From assembly GCF_026212465.1 (NCBI RefSeq), contig NC_080059.1, positions 9,953,811 through 10,017,810 on the forward strand: a DNA stretch of 64,000 nt. The letters run 5' to 3'. The notes beneath the pieces are model-generated. The model was not told the origin of the DNA. It made no database searches and saw only the letters and a list, made by a program, of their open reading frames with translations. Shown piece by piece: positions 1-13,919 of this stretch (positions are counted from its first letter, which is position 1; each line of letters begins with the position of its first letter). Source of the stretch: Amaranthus tricolor. Its lineage: Eukaryota; Streptophyta; Magnoliopsida; Caryophyllales; Amaranthaceae. Made by a program: the position numbers and the translations under genes.

Positions 1-931
1 CAATTTTAGTAGAGTTGGGTTTGTGATTTGTAAGCTGTAGTTTCTGTGCTAAGTGAGATTATTGATCTATTGTCAGTTGCAGACGTGAACATTCTCTTTG
101 TTTGGTCAGTAGTAAGTGGATTTGCACTATTATAGTGGGGATGAAGTAATGTTGTCAAGATCATGCAGTGGTGGAGTTTCTGGTCTTATTTGAGTTTTCA
201 TTTTTTTGAGTTTGGCTTGAAAACAGATATAAATCCTCAAATTGTGGATTGGAGATGGCTATCTGTCTGTCATGTTTGGTGTGATCTGGTTATGGTTATC
301 TATAAAGGGACAGGGGGAATGAGCATGTTAAGGAATAAAATGATTTCCAAAGGAAGAAATCTCTTTCCACTTCCATTATTGATTCATAAATATCTCTATC
401 AAAATGGTTTCTTTAGGCTTGTCCTTCCAAGTTACAGCCAGAGTACTTAAAAATGCTGTTTATTTCACTGTTTGAAGCTATCGATTAACTAACTTCCTCA
501 TAATTGTTATGGTTTGTTCTATTTCTGGGTCTAGAAATGCCTGGATATACTCATTCTTCTTTAAGATGTCTAGATGTGCAGGGAAAGATTGATTACCATA
601 AAAATAAGCCTGGACGTTGAAAGCAATTTTCAGGCTGTGCATATATGGTAAATGTCATAATTTATTTGCAATGTCTTTCTGGTACTTTTGAGTGAATTTT
701 CGAACTCAAATATGATGCATATGCTTTTTATGGAGATTTGACCAAATCGAGATAGTGCTAAAGGATATGTAGCTTAGGCAGTTTATAATAACTGTGATTT
801 TATCTACTCATTGAAAATTAAGGCCTTGCATGCAGTGCTTATGTGAAATCATTTGGTAGACTTATATAATGTTTTGCAATGGTTTTTTTAATTTCAAGAT
901 GTTGCTTCATTTTTTCTCTCTTGGATGGCAG
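1..931 (+). other. Intron of the CABIN1-like gene (5' exons outside window)
   Basis: No exon is recognisable here. The first supported exon opens at 932 with a typical acceptor (TTGGATGGCAG) and starts one base into a codon, so at least one more exon lies before the window. A 95-codon open frame at 163-450 has no recognisable domain and no splice context, and I read it as chance. The stretch is AT-rich with pyrimidine-rich runs, as expected of a plant intron. Confidence 0.6.
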
Positions 932-3900
932 ATTTTTGGCACTGAAGAATCTTGCTACTGTTTTCTTGCAACAAGGTTCCGCGTATTATGAAAGTGCATT
1001 ACACTGCTATCTGCAAGCAGTGGAGATTGACACTAAGGATTCAGTTGTCTGGAATCAATTGGGTACTCTGGCTTGTTCCGTGGGTTTATTGAGTATATCT
1101 CGATGGGCATTTGAGCAAGGGCTTGTTTGTAGTCCTAATAATTGTAAGTAGTACTAGTAATTAGTCCCTTGTAAACTGATGCCTTTTCATCTCTTTATTT
1201 ACATGGGAGTATAATAAGCTGTATGCTTTTTCTTCAAGCAGATGTACCTTTTCTCTTTGTTGAGAATGGCATGTTATATTTTTCTTTTATAAAATTTTCC
1301 ATATGTTGGGATTAAGGCATTGGAATTACTCTTGTTATTTACAGGGAATTGCATGGAGAAGCTTTTGGAGGTGCTCATTGCCATTGGAGATGAGGTTGCA
1401 AGCCTTTCTGTTACAGAATTAATTTTACGACACTGGCCATCTCATGCTCGTGCTTTGTACGTTAAGAGAACAATTGAAGAATCAGATCCTGTACCATTTG
1501 CCCCGAGAGGTATTGATAGACTGAAACCAGAGCATGCTAGACTTAAATTTATGGAAAAGAGGAAAGCATCCAACAAAAATCTGGATACGGACACAGAAAG
1601 TGCGCCAAAAAGGCTAAAGCAGACCATCGAAATCCAATTAAATGATTTCTCATGGACAGCTCTCGCGGATAGAATCTTGGAAATTCTTCTTTCAGATGAT
1701 GGTTGTACTTCTGCAACAGCAGCTGAGAAATCTAATCTGCCAGGAAATACAAGAGTATTAATATGCTTGTCTTCAAAACTTGAAGAGTCTGAAAAGTCTA
1801 TGACCAGTTCTATTCAAAATAGCTCAAATGACGAGTGTAATACGAGAGAGGAAAGTAGTATTGATAGAAAAGAGCAACATTACTCTGACGAGCAAATACA
1901 AGAACGACGAAGCATCCGTTTGGTTGGCCGTAGGAGTCAGAAAACAGGGAAGGGGGATGCAGAATTTTCTGGAAATAAAGACATGGAGAAAGTTGTGATT
2001 CATTCTCTACAACCTTTTATCTCAAGTGAACAACAGATCAAGGATTTTGATTATTCTCCAAGTCATTCTCTGGACAATGAATGGCAAGATGTACAAAATT
2101 TTGTCAGGAAAACTTCCAATAATTATGGTGCTTATCACTTGGGACATTTGCTTTTGGAAGAGGTTGCGAAAAAAGGCCCTGTATATCGTGATGCATTCAT
2201 AAAATTCTTAGAGTTGGAAAAATTGACAAGGCTATGGGAATGCGATAGAACACCTGAATGTAGTCTCTTTCTTGCTGAGTTATATCATGACATGGGATCA
2301 TGTTTGCCCAATTCATCTAGGCTGGTTGAGCTTATGAATGAGACATCTTTTCATCTCTCAAAAATCATAGAATCAGTTGCATTGGAGTGTCCTATGAATT
2401 TGAGTGTGAACTGGGGTAAAGATTTCTCTAAGGTTGATTCGTCTGCAGAAGATGGCAAAAAAAGTTCTGATGGTGCACATAAATTTACAGAGAAGAGTTC
2501 TTTTTGGGTTCGGTTCTATTGGTTAAGCGGTATTGTATCCATCTGGGAGGGTAATAGATCGAGGGCTCATGAGGAGTTCTCAGTTTCTTTATCCCTTTTG
2601 GAAAACAACAGAAATTTGAATGATATGCCTGGTTCTGTCCAGTTGCGTCATTGCAAAATTAACAAAGAGTTGACCACTATTAAAATTTTGCATGAAATTA
2701 ATTTGCTAGAGGTTCAATTTTTGCTGAAAACTGATGTTGCTGCAATGCTTGAGAAAGAAATGTACTTGGAATGTATAGATTTGCTTGCGCCACTTTTATT
2801 GTCCGCAAAAGGTGTTAATGTGGATATGTCACCTCTAGCTGATAAAGATCAGGATGTTATTACCGATGAACTCTCAGCTCTAGACATTTTGATTAAAGCT
2901 CTTGAAAAGGTATACCCTTTGAATGTGGAGGTGTACCTAAATTGTCAGAGGTGTAAACTCCAAATACTCATGGTGGCAGCTGGGATGGACAATTCTGCTA
3001 CCCATTGTGAGTTATATAGTGAGAAGTCAGCATCAAAAGTAATATCTGCTTTTGGAACAGATTTAAAAGATAGTTCAGGGAAGAACTATTATGATTTAAT
3101 TGCAGATCAAGTAAAGGCAGTTTCAGAATGTGTATTTCGTGTGAAGAATTTCATTGATCAGCAGAAAGACTTGGTAATGACTGTATGCTTTCTTCTTATA
3201 AAGTACTGCTTGAACAAAATTCTTTCCCAACCTATGTAACCATTCCAAATTATCAGAATAAAAAATATTTAATTTTAACTTTGTCGGGAACAAAATGCGA
3301 GAGGAATAAGGATTTCGTTTCACTAACATGCTTTTACCTATTTATTTGATAGTAGAGGTTAACATTAAAAAATTTGGTTCTAGTGCTTCTCTAGGAAGAG
3401 TTTAAGAAAAAGAGAGTATGATTTCATTCTAATGGAACAATGTCATTGATAAAATCTAGTCTCTGGAAATCCTTTGATTTTAAAATGCTAAAACCGTATT
3501 TTATTATACATTACTGGTTCTCTGTTGTTTGCTACTTCTGATTAAATTTTTCTGGTTTTCAACTTTTTAGAGTCATACTTAAAATAAGTAAAATAGTTGG
3601 TGAAGTCGGTCTATGTTTAGTAGTTGAAATTAATCCATCTATGCCAATGTTTTGAGAAAGGAAATACAATACGATACGAGAAACAAAAATCGAAACGCTA
3701 AGCGTCAACTTAGAGTTTTGGAATAAAGGTTTCATATGATGGGTCCTTTTCGGTATAATATTATAATCTGAGGTATATTCAAACATTTTTTTTCCGTTTG
3801 AACATTAGTCTGTAGTTTTCGGAATGGTGTTTCCGAGATTTTAATATAGAGTTTTGGGACGAAGTTTACGTAACCAGATGCAGTGTGAAGCTTCTCGTTT

Positions 3901-6900
3901 GCACCCTCTCCCGTTCCATCAAAGAAGGGAAAACGAATGATTCCATTTTAGGTTATAGAATGAATTATGAGAAGACTTGTCTGCATAAACACCACCATTG
4001 GCTTTTATTGTTCTAAGATAAGATATATGGGTTTGAATAAGTTTTGTAATCAACAAGGAGGTTTAGTATAGGGATTCTCTAAATAAGTTTGTTGATAGTT
4101 TGTACTTTGTTTTGTTTTTGGAGACCAATCTTATGTATTCAAGGGTCAGACTCTGTCATAGAACGATCTGAATTGAATATTTTGATTAACCAACTACGTA
4201 AGTATGCTTATTCGTAGGTTGTGAAAGATGCCACTGCCCTTTGTTTGTGTTGGTTAATTCATTACTTCCTCTGTTTCTAATTATTTATTCTGCACACTTT
4301 CCTTAAACGATTGTTTTTGTTTATTTTTCATATTTTTCATTCAAGGAAACTTAATACAAGTGAAATTCCAATTTATCCATGTGAATAATTGAATATTTAC
4401 AACATTACCGCAACAAAAGACTAAGATTTTGATTGCAAGACGTGTTTAGCAATTTGCGGTCTTTCCAATGTTTTAACATTTTTCTTAAGAAATGTACCAA
4501 ATCTTCTCTATGCAACTTATAAGAAAATATAGTAATTATTAGATTTCTAAAAAATGTCTTTCTAATTTATTAATCTTCCCAAGTTTCTTATCCTCTTGAA
4601 GGATTTTTTTTATTTGATTTATGAATAATTTTCTCTTAAACATTGAGCCTGTCAATGGTTAATGCCAACAGGAATGCCGTTTTGGAGGACAAAAATCTTA
4701 TTTTTAGGAAGCCACCATATCGCTCAATTGGTTTGGACTTGGCTTGTCACAGTTACTTTTCTTTTTAAGCATGAAACACAATGCTTTCTCCGTGATTAAT
4801 TTTGTTTGTCACTGGTATATTCAGTGCAAAAGTTTGATAACCGTCTTTGATCATGGTGACGTCACGGTGATACGGTATTTTTGAAAACCTTTACATCTAG
4901 CTGATGCGATGCGATGCGGCCTTGTTTTTGCACCATGGGTATATTAACCACCTCTTTGCTAATTGACCTTGACTAACTCAGCCTAAAAGGCAATGGATAT
5001 TTCCTGAGTGGAAATATAGCATGACTTTTTTGTTCCTTTATACAGTGTCAGGATCACATTTTCAATGCTCCACCCTTGATGCAATTGTTTTAATATGCAT
5101 TCTAGCTCCAGCAGCTTTATCATTTCCTATTGTCTTTTTTATGTTACAAACCACTTTATATTGTGATCATTTTCAGATCCTAACATCATTCACTTGTCTT
5201 GTCAATGATACCTTTGAAGTATGCACAGGATGATGAAATGGTAGCTTTTATTATCTGTTGGTGTGTACTCAAGCATGCTTCTACAAGCCTAGAACGTTAC
5301 TTTTACTGCTATTTACATCTTTTTTTTATATTACTGCAGAATGATATAATGATCCCAGGAAACAGTATAGCTGGCATGCAGACTTTGCTGCTGGCACTCA
5401 TGTGCAACATTGCAAGGATGTCGTTTTGCAAGAAACCTTCTGGTATTTTAAGTTCAGATCCTTGTGAACAGAAGCAAAAGTGTTTCTTTGTCAATGCAGT
5501 AGTTGCTTTCTGGAAGCTTCAACATTTGGATCTGACAATCTCCATTAAAGCTCAAGTGAGTCCAATTTGTAAAGTCATTCTCCAGAACATTTTCTTATCT
5601 TCTTTGCAATTTTGCCAATGTTTTTCACTTATCTTGTCTCAGGTTGATTTAATTGTCGCAATTCATGATGTGCTTGCCGAGTTTGGGTTGTGCTGTGTTG
5701 GCGAAGATGGTGAAGGGGTCGACGGAACATTTCTTAAGCTTGCTATTAAGCATTTGTTGGCTATGAAGCTCAAGTCTAGTCGCCATACTTCAAACAAGCA
5801 ATCTAATGTATTCAATGATGATATGAAGATGTCTGCTGATACTGAAATGTCTTTAGCTGAAGCAGCCTCTGCTGAATATGGTGACTTGATAGTTCCAGAT
5901 AGTCTTTCCCCTGATGAGGGTGAGCAAGGGAAACACATAGAAGATGCACCTATTAACATGCTTTTCAATGGGAAAGAACCAAGCAAACAGAACTCTCCAG
6001 TTGGATCTGAACTTGTCGAAGATGAACGAGAAGAACTTGATTCATTGATTGATAATGCCTTAAATCAGTGCTTTTATTGTCTGTATGGTCTTAATCTTCG
6101 TTCTGAGTCAGGCTTTGAGGATGATTTGGCAGTGCATAGAAACACAAGTCAAGCAGATTATCAGTCCAAAGAACAGTGTGCTGATGTGTTCAACTATATA
6201 TTGCCATATGCAAAGGCTTCCACTGTTGGTTTCTTTCTTACTCCCTTTTTATGCTCTAGTTATCATTTGCATCTGTACTAATTGTCACTCTTATATCTAA
6301 CATGCCAGAAAACAGGGCTGCTCAAGCTCCGAAGAGTGCTAAGAGCCATACGCAAACATTTTCCAGAGCCACCAAGTGATGTCATTGCCGGAAATCCCAT
6401 TGACAAATATCTAGATGATCCTAATCTCTGTGAAGATATACTATCAGAAGAGGCTGGGTCTAATGAGTTTCTTGATACCATAACTAAAGTCATATATAAG
6501 GATACAGGAATCCTTAGTCAGCATAAACTCTCAATAGAGAGGTAAAGTTATGGGTTTTCTTTTTAAAGCCTGTTCTTTTTGTTTGCTTTTTCAGAAAGTC
6601 TTTACTGGTTATGTACTTATGACCACAGCTGCGAGCCTTATATGGATGTTTATAGCGACCTGTATTATCTTTTAGCTCAGTCTGAGGAAACAAGTGCTTC
6701 TGATAAATGGCCAGGCTTTGTACTCAACAAAGAAGGGCAGGACTATGTTGAGCAGAGTGCAAATCTTTCCAAATATGATTTATTGTTCAATCCTTTGCGG
6801 TTCGAGAGTTGGCATCGTCTTGCTAATGTTTATGATGAGGTAAAATGGATCTGTTCTACTCTCAAGATCGACTTAACGAGTTATCATTACCCTTGAAAAT

Positions 6901-9900
6901 TCCATGTGAAGGAATAGAAGTAAAATATTAAATTCTGTGATACTTGTGCAGTTACTTTTTCACTTGCCCTTCCTCCTCCTTTTTCACTTAAAATATGTTG
7001 AAACAGGAGGTAGACTTGTTGCTAAATGATGGGAGCAAGAACATAAATGTGATTGGATGGCGTAAGAATGACACACTGCCTCTAAGAGTGGAGAGAAGTA
7101 GAAGAAGGAGCCGAAGATGCCTATTAATGAGCTTGGCTTTGGCTAAGACCCCAGAACAACAGGTAATGCACTATTTTCCTTTGGGAGGGGGTTTGAGGTG
7201 AACAGTTTGGTTGATTTCAACTGTTTCTTGTAACTCAACTGGGCAGCTATTGAATAATTTTGGGCACTATTCCCTAAATCTTGTTATCTCGTTTAAATTT
7301 TTATAGTTCTCACTTTTTCTTATTCTTATCTTGCTGGTTGTCTCTGGATTCATTTTAAGTTGTGGTTTATTCTGCAGAGCTTATTATTTTTTTATTCCAC
7401 TTATAATACTATCTTATTTGAGCCTACTTTCCATTTTATTCTTATTTGGTTAGTTCTAGACTTCTAGTTGTTGGCATTTTTTCGGATTGTTCGTGAATGT
7501 CCATTTTGTCTTTTCTTTAGGAGCTAGTGTTAATTGATTCATTCTAATTTCTAAGTGAATGGAAAGTGAGTCCATGATGCAGAAAATGGAATTTTTGTAT
7601 TTGCGTATGGGGTTCCTTCTTCGAATTTTTTAGGTTCTTATATTTGAATGTAGACCGGGGTTTGTGGTGACGGGGAAAGGGGTGGAGGGATGTTCTTGCT
7701 CTTCTAGAGCTACTGGTGTCCTATAGTGACTGATTGTCTTGTCCTCTATAATTGTTTTAAATCTAATTACAGAGTGAGATACATGAGATGTTGGCATTAG
7801 TGTACTATGATGGTCTTCAGAATGTAGTACCTTTTTATGATCAGAGATCTGTTGCACCCAGTAAAGATGCAACATGGATGATGTTCTGTAAGAATTCAAA
7901 GAAACACTTTGAGAAGGCATTTTCCCACAGGTACCTTCTACCTTATATACTTTTTTGATCATCATGAATTGTGTCCTCTTTTGTTACTTAATTCTAAATT
8001 GGTTTTGGAGATTATATTGATTTTGACATGTGGGTTTAGACAGGATTGGTCGCATGCATTTTATTTGGGAAAACTTTGTCAAAAATTGGGATGTGCACCC
8101 GAGCTATCATTCTCATATTATGACAAAGCAATTGCTTTAAATCCATCAGCAGTTGATGCAATTTATAGGATGCATGCTTCTCGCTTGAAGTTACTCTATT
8201 CATGTCGAAGGGAGAATGTAGAAGATTTAAAGGTGGGTATTTGAGCTTTATAGCAGCTGTGATATATATATATTTTTTTGGCAGTTGAATGGGAATATAT
8301 TAACTCCAAAAAAACCATTTATAGCCTAGGCTATAAAGGAAAAAAAACACCTCCCTAAACACGACAAGGAGGCACCAACCAGAACAAACTAGCAAACAAG
8401 AAAGACCAGCCAAACCATACAAAAACAACCAAACCAAACTATATAAGAACTATCTTCCTATCACCAAAAGCCAAACTGAAGTCAAAGAAATCAAGATGCC
8501 GAGCCAACAAACCTTTCCAAACTGGAACCAACTTACTCAACAAAGGCACCACAAATTCAAAAAGTGGAATCTGAAGGATGGGAAGAAGTGAAGTTACAGA
8601 TCTTCAACCCACCAAGGGCTCTAGACAAGCATCTTCACTACATACCTCTTTACCCTTAGACTTCTTTTTTTTATTTACTTGGACCCATTCCCTCTCCCCT
8701 ACGTTGGGGGCATCACCGAGTGATTTCCCACCAGCCTCTCCAGTACTCACTATCTGTTCATCTTCCAAAAAAATAGCTTTAGGCAAAGGCTTAAAAACAT
8801 CCACCTCAATCAGGACCCGAGCATAACTCACCCTACGTTGATTAGTGGTGCATTCATCTGCAGCGATAGGCACCCAAGTAAGCTACCTATTCTACTTAAG
8901 GATTTAGCGCCCCGGAATTTGGTAGGGAGATTCAAGAATCTAACCCACATAGGCACTACACGCAGAATATCACTCTTAATGTCAAAGTGGTCATCCCATT
9001 TCCTAATCAACACAGGTCTTTTTCCAATCATAACATTCCCACCCTTAATAATCAAATTCACATCAGCTTCAGAACTACACTTCACCAGAAAATATCCATC
9101 CTCATGAAGAATGGCCGAAAGGTTGTCTAGTGATGGCCATTTGGCCTTAATGAACGATGTGAATACAACTAAACTAGGTTTATAGCCAAAAACAATCATA
9201 GCACAAGAGAATTGCCATTTCAATTTCAAATTAGCGACCTCAACTTTATCCACAACCGCACAAGCAATTCCATTTGATATAGAAGGAGCAATAAAGTTAA
9301 GGGCCATACCATCTGAATTCAAAAGGTTTCAGATCTTGGCCGCAACAGTAGCCTCCTTTCTGCACTGCTGTATTGTTGCCATTGTATCTACAGAGACCGA
9401 CTGTCCAGCAGCCTTGGATTGAGGTCCAAGAGCATTCGATCGGGATACGACACCACTCGGGCCAGCAACCTTTTGAACAGCCCCATTGTCAAACAGCCGC
9501 CCCCCAACCTGAGTCACGAGCTGCTCCTGATCCGCCTCCCTACTCGGCGAATCCAGGAGGGCTTACAGCCTTTTGACTTCCTCCTGGAGAGCCTTGCGTT
9601 CTGCAGCATTAGGAGTGTGGGTCTCTTCAATGGCCGAAGGTGACCCGCTTCTCTGACTTTAAGTAGAACCAGCCACATTTGTACTCTTACCCGGTGAAGT
9701 TGGAGTGTTCTTTCTTGGCCTCCCCATGGAAGCGGTCAGAATCAGCACATGCACAGAACAGCCGAGGAAAACAGCCTCTGCCGGAGATAATCCCTGTACC
9801 CGCACCCAATAAAAAACCAGAATAACCTCAGCAAAAGCCGCTGCACAACATCCGAAGGACTTGCCGGAGACAAGTCCAGCCACCTATCAGAGAAACCCTC

Positions 9901-12900
9901 AGCACCCGCACAGCAAAGACGGGAGTCAAAAAGCCCCGCCCCCTAATCTCTTTCGGGAAAAACCCACCTCATCTAGAACGTAACGACCTTAGCCGCAGCC
10001 TAAGGGAGTGAACGGCACGTCCTAGTAGCAGCCGGCAAGTGGCCCGCAAACCCCAGGCCAAGCCTAAACAGAACCTCAGCAGACAGCTTCCTTCACACGG
10101 GAACAAAAATCGCAGGGTTAAGGAGCCCTTCTCTTTATTTTCTCTCTCTAAAGTAAAAACGTGTTTCTTTAGCTGTGATGTATATTGTTCTCTTGAAATT
10201 CATTGTTTTTCTTTGCGAAGATAGTTTTTCACTATTTTTTCTATAGTTTGTTTACTACATTTTCTAAGCTGATTTTCACACATTCATGTGGAATCATGTC
10301 AATCTTTGGCTGTTTTCATTCTGCAGTAATTGTCACTGTCCATTTTGGTCAGTCTGATAGATTATGAATAATCTGTTATTTTTCATAAAGTTTTTGAGTT
10401 TAACATCTTATGTCTTTCCAAAAGGATTTGCATTTTTACAGGTGGTTGGATCCCAGCTAAATTTAACATGTCATGTTTTATGAGCTTTCTCTTATTCTGT
10501 TTAATCTAGGTTTCTGCTGCTTATTCCTTCAACCAGACTACAAAAGAGATGGTCATGAATATTCTCAAAAAAGTAGAAAGGTCAAAGTTGCAAAAAGTTG
10601 ATGAGAAAGATAATATGTTATCTGATCTTGGTGGCCCTAACCCTGAGAAATGCCATGATTTGGATGAAATCTGGCGCATGTTGTATAGTGATTGCCTCTC
10701 TGCTCTTGAAATTTGTGTCGAGGGTGATTTAAAACATTTTCACAAAGCTAGATACATGCTTGCCCAAGGTCTTTACCGAAGAGGTGATGTCGATGATCTT
10801 CAGAAGGCAAAAGACGAGATCTCTTTCTGTTTCAAGTCATCACGCTCTTCCTTTACAATTAACATGTGGGAGATTGATAGTTCAGCTAAAAAAGGAAGGT
10901 ACAAAAATCCACCTTTATTACTATATCTTTCATAATTTTAATTATGCCCTTTCATGTTTTTGAATTTGTGTTAATGCACTTTTTTTGTGCCCTTGGAAAG
11001 TTTGTGTCTAGTATTTGACCTTTGAAAAACTTTTGAAAGTGATATTTCTATCTTGTCTCATATTTGGTATATCAGACGTAAAGCACCTGCTGTAGCTGGG
11101 ATTAAAAAGGCCCTTGAAGTAAACCTGCCAGAAAGCTCTAGAAAATTTATTACCTGCATAAGGAAGTACTTGCTATTCTATTTGAAACTCTTAGAGGAGA
11201 CTGGAGACCTTTCTACTCTTGATCGTGCCTATGTTTCAATCCGAGCAGATAAGCGGGTAATGCAAACCGATTTTTACAAGTTTATTTACATGATTTTACA
11301 CACACGTGTGTGTGTTGTGTGTATGCGCGCGTGCGTGCGTGCGTGCTCGTGTGCACGCCTGCGTGCTTGGGAATGTGTGTTTGTGTGTGACTGAGTCTGC
11401 CCCATTTGAGTGAGTTTCATTTTTTGCAATGCCCGACCCAGGCCATCTTAATTTTGAGTCTGGTCTGTGCTACATGTCTAATTCTGATGTAAGCATGTGT
11501 GAGTTTTTGGTGTTCTGAAGGCCGCTGTATAAACAAATAGTGTATCATGTCTTCTGACAAATTGTTTGAATCCAGTTTTCATTGTGCCTTGAAGATCTAG
11601 TTCCTGTGGCCCTTGGAAGATTATTAAAGACAATTATCTCATCCATGACATCAGCTGATGGTGCTGGTTCTAGTGCTGCAAGAAGCTCTCCGGAGCAGAT
11701 ACTAGAAAAAATGTTTACTTTGTTCATGGAGCAGGCGAGCCTATGGCTTGATATATGCAGTTCGTCAGAGATCAAGTGTCCAGAGTTATCAGAAAGCACA
11801 TTATATGGGTAATTTTCTTTTACGTGGTTTTTCTTCTTTCAATTTATCATGAGCTAAGCTGCCTTTCTTTCCTGCTTTATAAGTTCAATTATGGCTTGTT
11901 CCTTTCCATTTTTTATTATGGTTTGTGAAAGGTGATTTTTCTAGGATATAATCAAACTTAAAATTGCTTTTTTTTTATTTTATTTTAGTGTTATATCCTG
12001 TATTCACATGTGGACATATTGTATTCACAACAAAATTCAATTTTTGTTTTAACCAACAAAGGCAGACGCATTCTGTGTATTTTTATTTTTGTCAAATTAC
12101 AGCTACCTTCACCAATATCTATACTCTTTGGAGAAAGATGTCAAGCTCGATGCCCTTGAAGCTATTAATGAGAAGATACGGAAGCGTTGCAGAAATCCAA
12201 AACTTTCAAATAGCAGCTGTTCTGGGGTTTTCAAGCATGCTTCTGTTGCCTGGTGCAGATCTCTCATGATCAACCTTGTTACGATTACACCATTAAACTC
12301 TAGTGTCAGTGGCGACGTGACTGCCGATGTAAACCATGAGCAGCATTTGTGTCTAGAGCTGAGAACAAATGATTTCTGGAGTCCTTCATTTGGAAATCCA
12401 ACACACCTAGCAAGTCTTGAAACCAAATGGAATACACTATTGTCAAAAGTTGAGCATGTTGTAATCAAGAAAACATCAGAGGAAAATCTGGAAACTGCAT
12501 ATTCTCTTATGAGATCTGCATACAGCTTCTATCGTGATAGTTCGTCTATGGTGCTCCTATCCGGTGTCAATCTCTTCTGGGCTCCAGCTCAACTGATCAC
12601 GACTGGTCAGTTACATCCTAGTGCTGATGGGGCTGAAATCATTGATGTCAGTGTACCTCGGAAACTTCTAATGTGGGCTTATACTCTATTGCATGGGCGT
12701 TGCCCAGGCATCTCCGCTGTTGTGAAGTACTGCGAAGAAAATGTGAAGGTATGTGAGCTTTCTTTTGCTGTCTTCTGCAGTTATGTCTTCGAAACTATTG
12801 CATTTGTTACAGGGCCGGCTGTGGGCAGGGGCAAGAGGGGCGCCCGACCAGGTCCAAGAATCAAAACTGTTTTTAACATTCCTTCCAACTTCTTTAAACA

Positions 12901-13919
12901 TATAAACTTCTATGGATTAGATTGGATCTCTTTATTCACAAATCAAATGCTTTTATGAAAACGGAGCACGAAAGCTTATTAGAAAATTGTGGCCCATCTC
13001 TTATGTTGCGTTTCGAAGAGCCATTTCCTGGCATTTTTATGACGCTTATAGGTTCCTGTCTCTCATGACTTCCACGCCTCAAATTTCTCTGTCATGTTTT
13101 TTTTGTCACAGACTAAAGCGAAAAAGGCAAGTGCTGCCTTGACTTCAGCTTCCACCATCGGCATACCAGCCGTGTCAACAGCTCAGTCAGGTATTCACTT
13201 TTTTCCCTTCCAAGAACTGGCCGTATTTGGGAAGAAAAATACAAAGTGTCGTACTTAGGAAGTTTGAAAAATAAACTGTTATACCGTTAATCTCCTTTGA
13301 ATTTTATAACCATTTTTGACCCTTTTCTATTGAGTTCTATAAAACCAATAAAAGAAGAAATACAATGAAAACAGTCCTCTTGCAGCAAATTGAAGATTAC
13401 TTTTGTTGCTAAATATTTTTTCAATGAAATTGAACGTAAAAGTTGAAAATTAAATTGTGGCAAGAGATGAAGTGGTTTCAGTGCACATGATTCACTAATA
13501 TCCTCGCGAATTGCAAAATGGAAAAAGCGAATTATGGTTGGTTTTGGTCTATTTATGGGCTACATTGAGCGCATTGCGTATTCAAAAGTGAATTAGCTAT
13601 CAAAATAAGTAATACTGAAGATGTGTATATGGTCTTCCTTGCCCTTTTTCATATATTTCTGAAATTTTCAATTGTTATAGTAGTTGGTGGCTCTAAAGAC
13701 GGGATGCCAGTTCAATCTGGAATCACCGGAACTCAAGCTGCGGGAAGTGGTTCATCAGTTAGTGAAAATCCAGCAAATGGGTCGGCTCCAATCGACAGCC
13801 AAAAGATTCTATCAGCAGCACAGCAATTGCACCATTGTAACAATAATAATACTAGCACATCTGTTCCAGAAAGGAGAACTTTTGATCTTAACAGTGATGC
13901 AGAACCAGAAAGAATTTGA
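932..13919 (+). CDS. CABIN1: CABIN1-like TPR protein (calcineurin-binding protein 1 homologue), 5' partial
   Basis: Fifteen exons join in frame: 932-1143, 1345-3173, 5340-5555, 5643-6228, 6316-6541, 6629-6839, 7007-7162, 7773-7930, 8040-8232, 10510-10898, 11076-11256, 11576-11808, 12103-12748, 13112-13190, 13681-13919. All donors are GT and acceptors AG. They give about 1850 aa ending at TGA; the N-terminal part (roughly 70 aa by comparison with Arabidopsis) is missing. The first exon carries TPR-like helices ([33 protein letters not shown]). Later landmarks typical of the plant family are [44 protein letters not shown] and [16 protein letters not shown]. Family knowledge: CABIN1 is a scaffold of the HIRA complex, which deposits histone H3.3 independently of replication; the calcineurin name comes from the animal protein. 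Intron 9 holds a LINE. The donor at 6228 (GTTG/GTTTCT) is weak but is the only one that keeps frame. Confidence 0.93.
3174..5339 (+). other. Large intron of the CABIN1-like gene, no gene seen
   Basis: Intron of 2166 bases between the codons for QQKDL and NDIMI. The protein is continuous across it when compared with the Arabidopsis homologue, so no exon is missing. The sequence is AT-rich. A short odd stretch near 4850-4925 (CACGGTGATACGG, then a GATGC triplication) may be a worn transposon edge, but I cannot name it. Confidence 0.6.
8269..10170 (-). mobile_element. Internally deleted L1-type LINE, antisense in CABIN1 intron 9
   Basis: The insertion is bounded by a near-perfect target-site duplication: AGCTGTGATATATA at 8255-8268 and AGCTGTGATGTATA at 10171-10184. 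Next to the left copy is a short T-run, which is the poly(A) tail in the element's own orientation. Reading on the minus strand, a GC-rich 5' leader (about 10170-9730) is followed by an ORF1 remnant (9727-8604) and then directly by a 3' UTR-like stretch (about 8570-8270). ORF2, with endonuclease and reverse transcriptase, is absent, so the copy moved or decayed with a large internal deletion. The host reading frame is unaffected because the insert lies wholly within the intron. Confidence 0.85.
8604..9727 (-). pseudogene. LINE ORF1 remnant with DUF4283 domain
   Basis: ORF1 starts at the ATG at 9727 (MGRPRKNTP, a common start for plant LINE ORF1) and is broken into at least three frames: 9727-9659, then 9322-8828, then 8873-8604. 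The 9322-8828 piece carries the DUF4283 signature: a [20 protein letters not shown] block, then [11 protein letters not shown], then [11 protein letters not shown] followed by a [11 protein letters not shown] helix. The last piece has [15 protein letters not shown], which follows DUF4283 in intact ORF1 proteins. The usual CCHC knuckle further on is not seen. Family role: an RNA-binding chaperone of the LINE ribonucleoprotein. Stops and frameshifts make it non-functional. Confidence 0.85.
11297..11390. repeat. GT/GCGT microsatellite in CABIN1 intron
   Basis: Alternating purine-pyrimidine tract: a CACACGTGTGTGTG stretch, then GCGCGCGTGCGTGCGTGCGTGC and further imperfect GTGT units. It starts about 40 bases after the donor at 11256. 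Such tracts can adopt Z-DNA and are length-variable. Confidence 0.85.

Noticed and set aside
163..450. 95-codon open frame at the window start
   Set aside because: No recognisable domain or splice context; it lies in the intron upstream of the first CABIN1-like exon.
6579..6628. Acceptor at 6594 as the start of CABIN1-like exon 6
   Set aside because: It puts the downstream protein out of frame. The acceptor ending at 6628 restores frame and gives [14 protein letters not shown], which matches the family.
12811..12862. GC-rich stretch GGGCCGGCTGTGGGCAGG in a CABIN1-like intron, and a similar GGGGCGGCTTTAAGGG at 24117
   Set aside because: Both resemble the edge of a common plant transposon, but neither shows a second terminus or target duplication, so I did not call an element.
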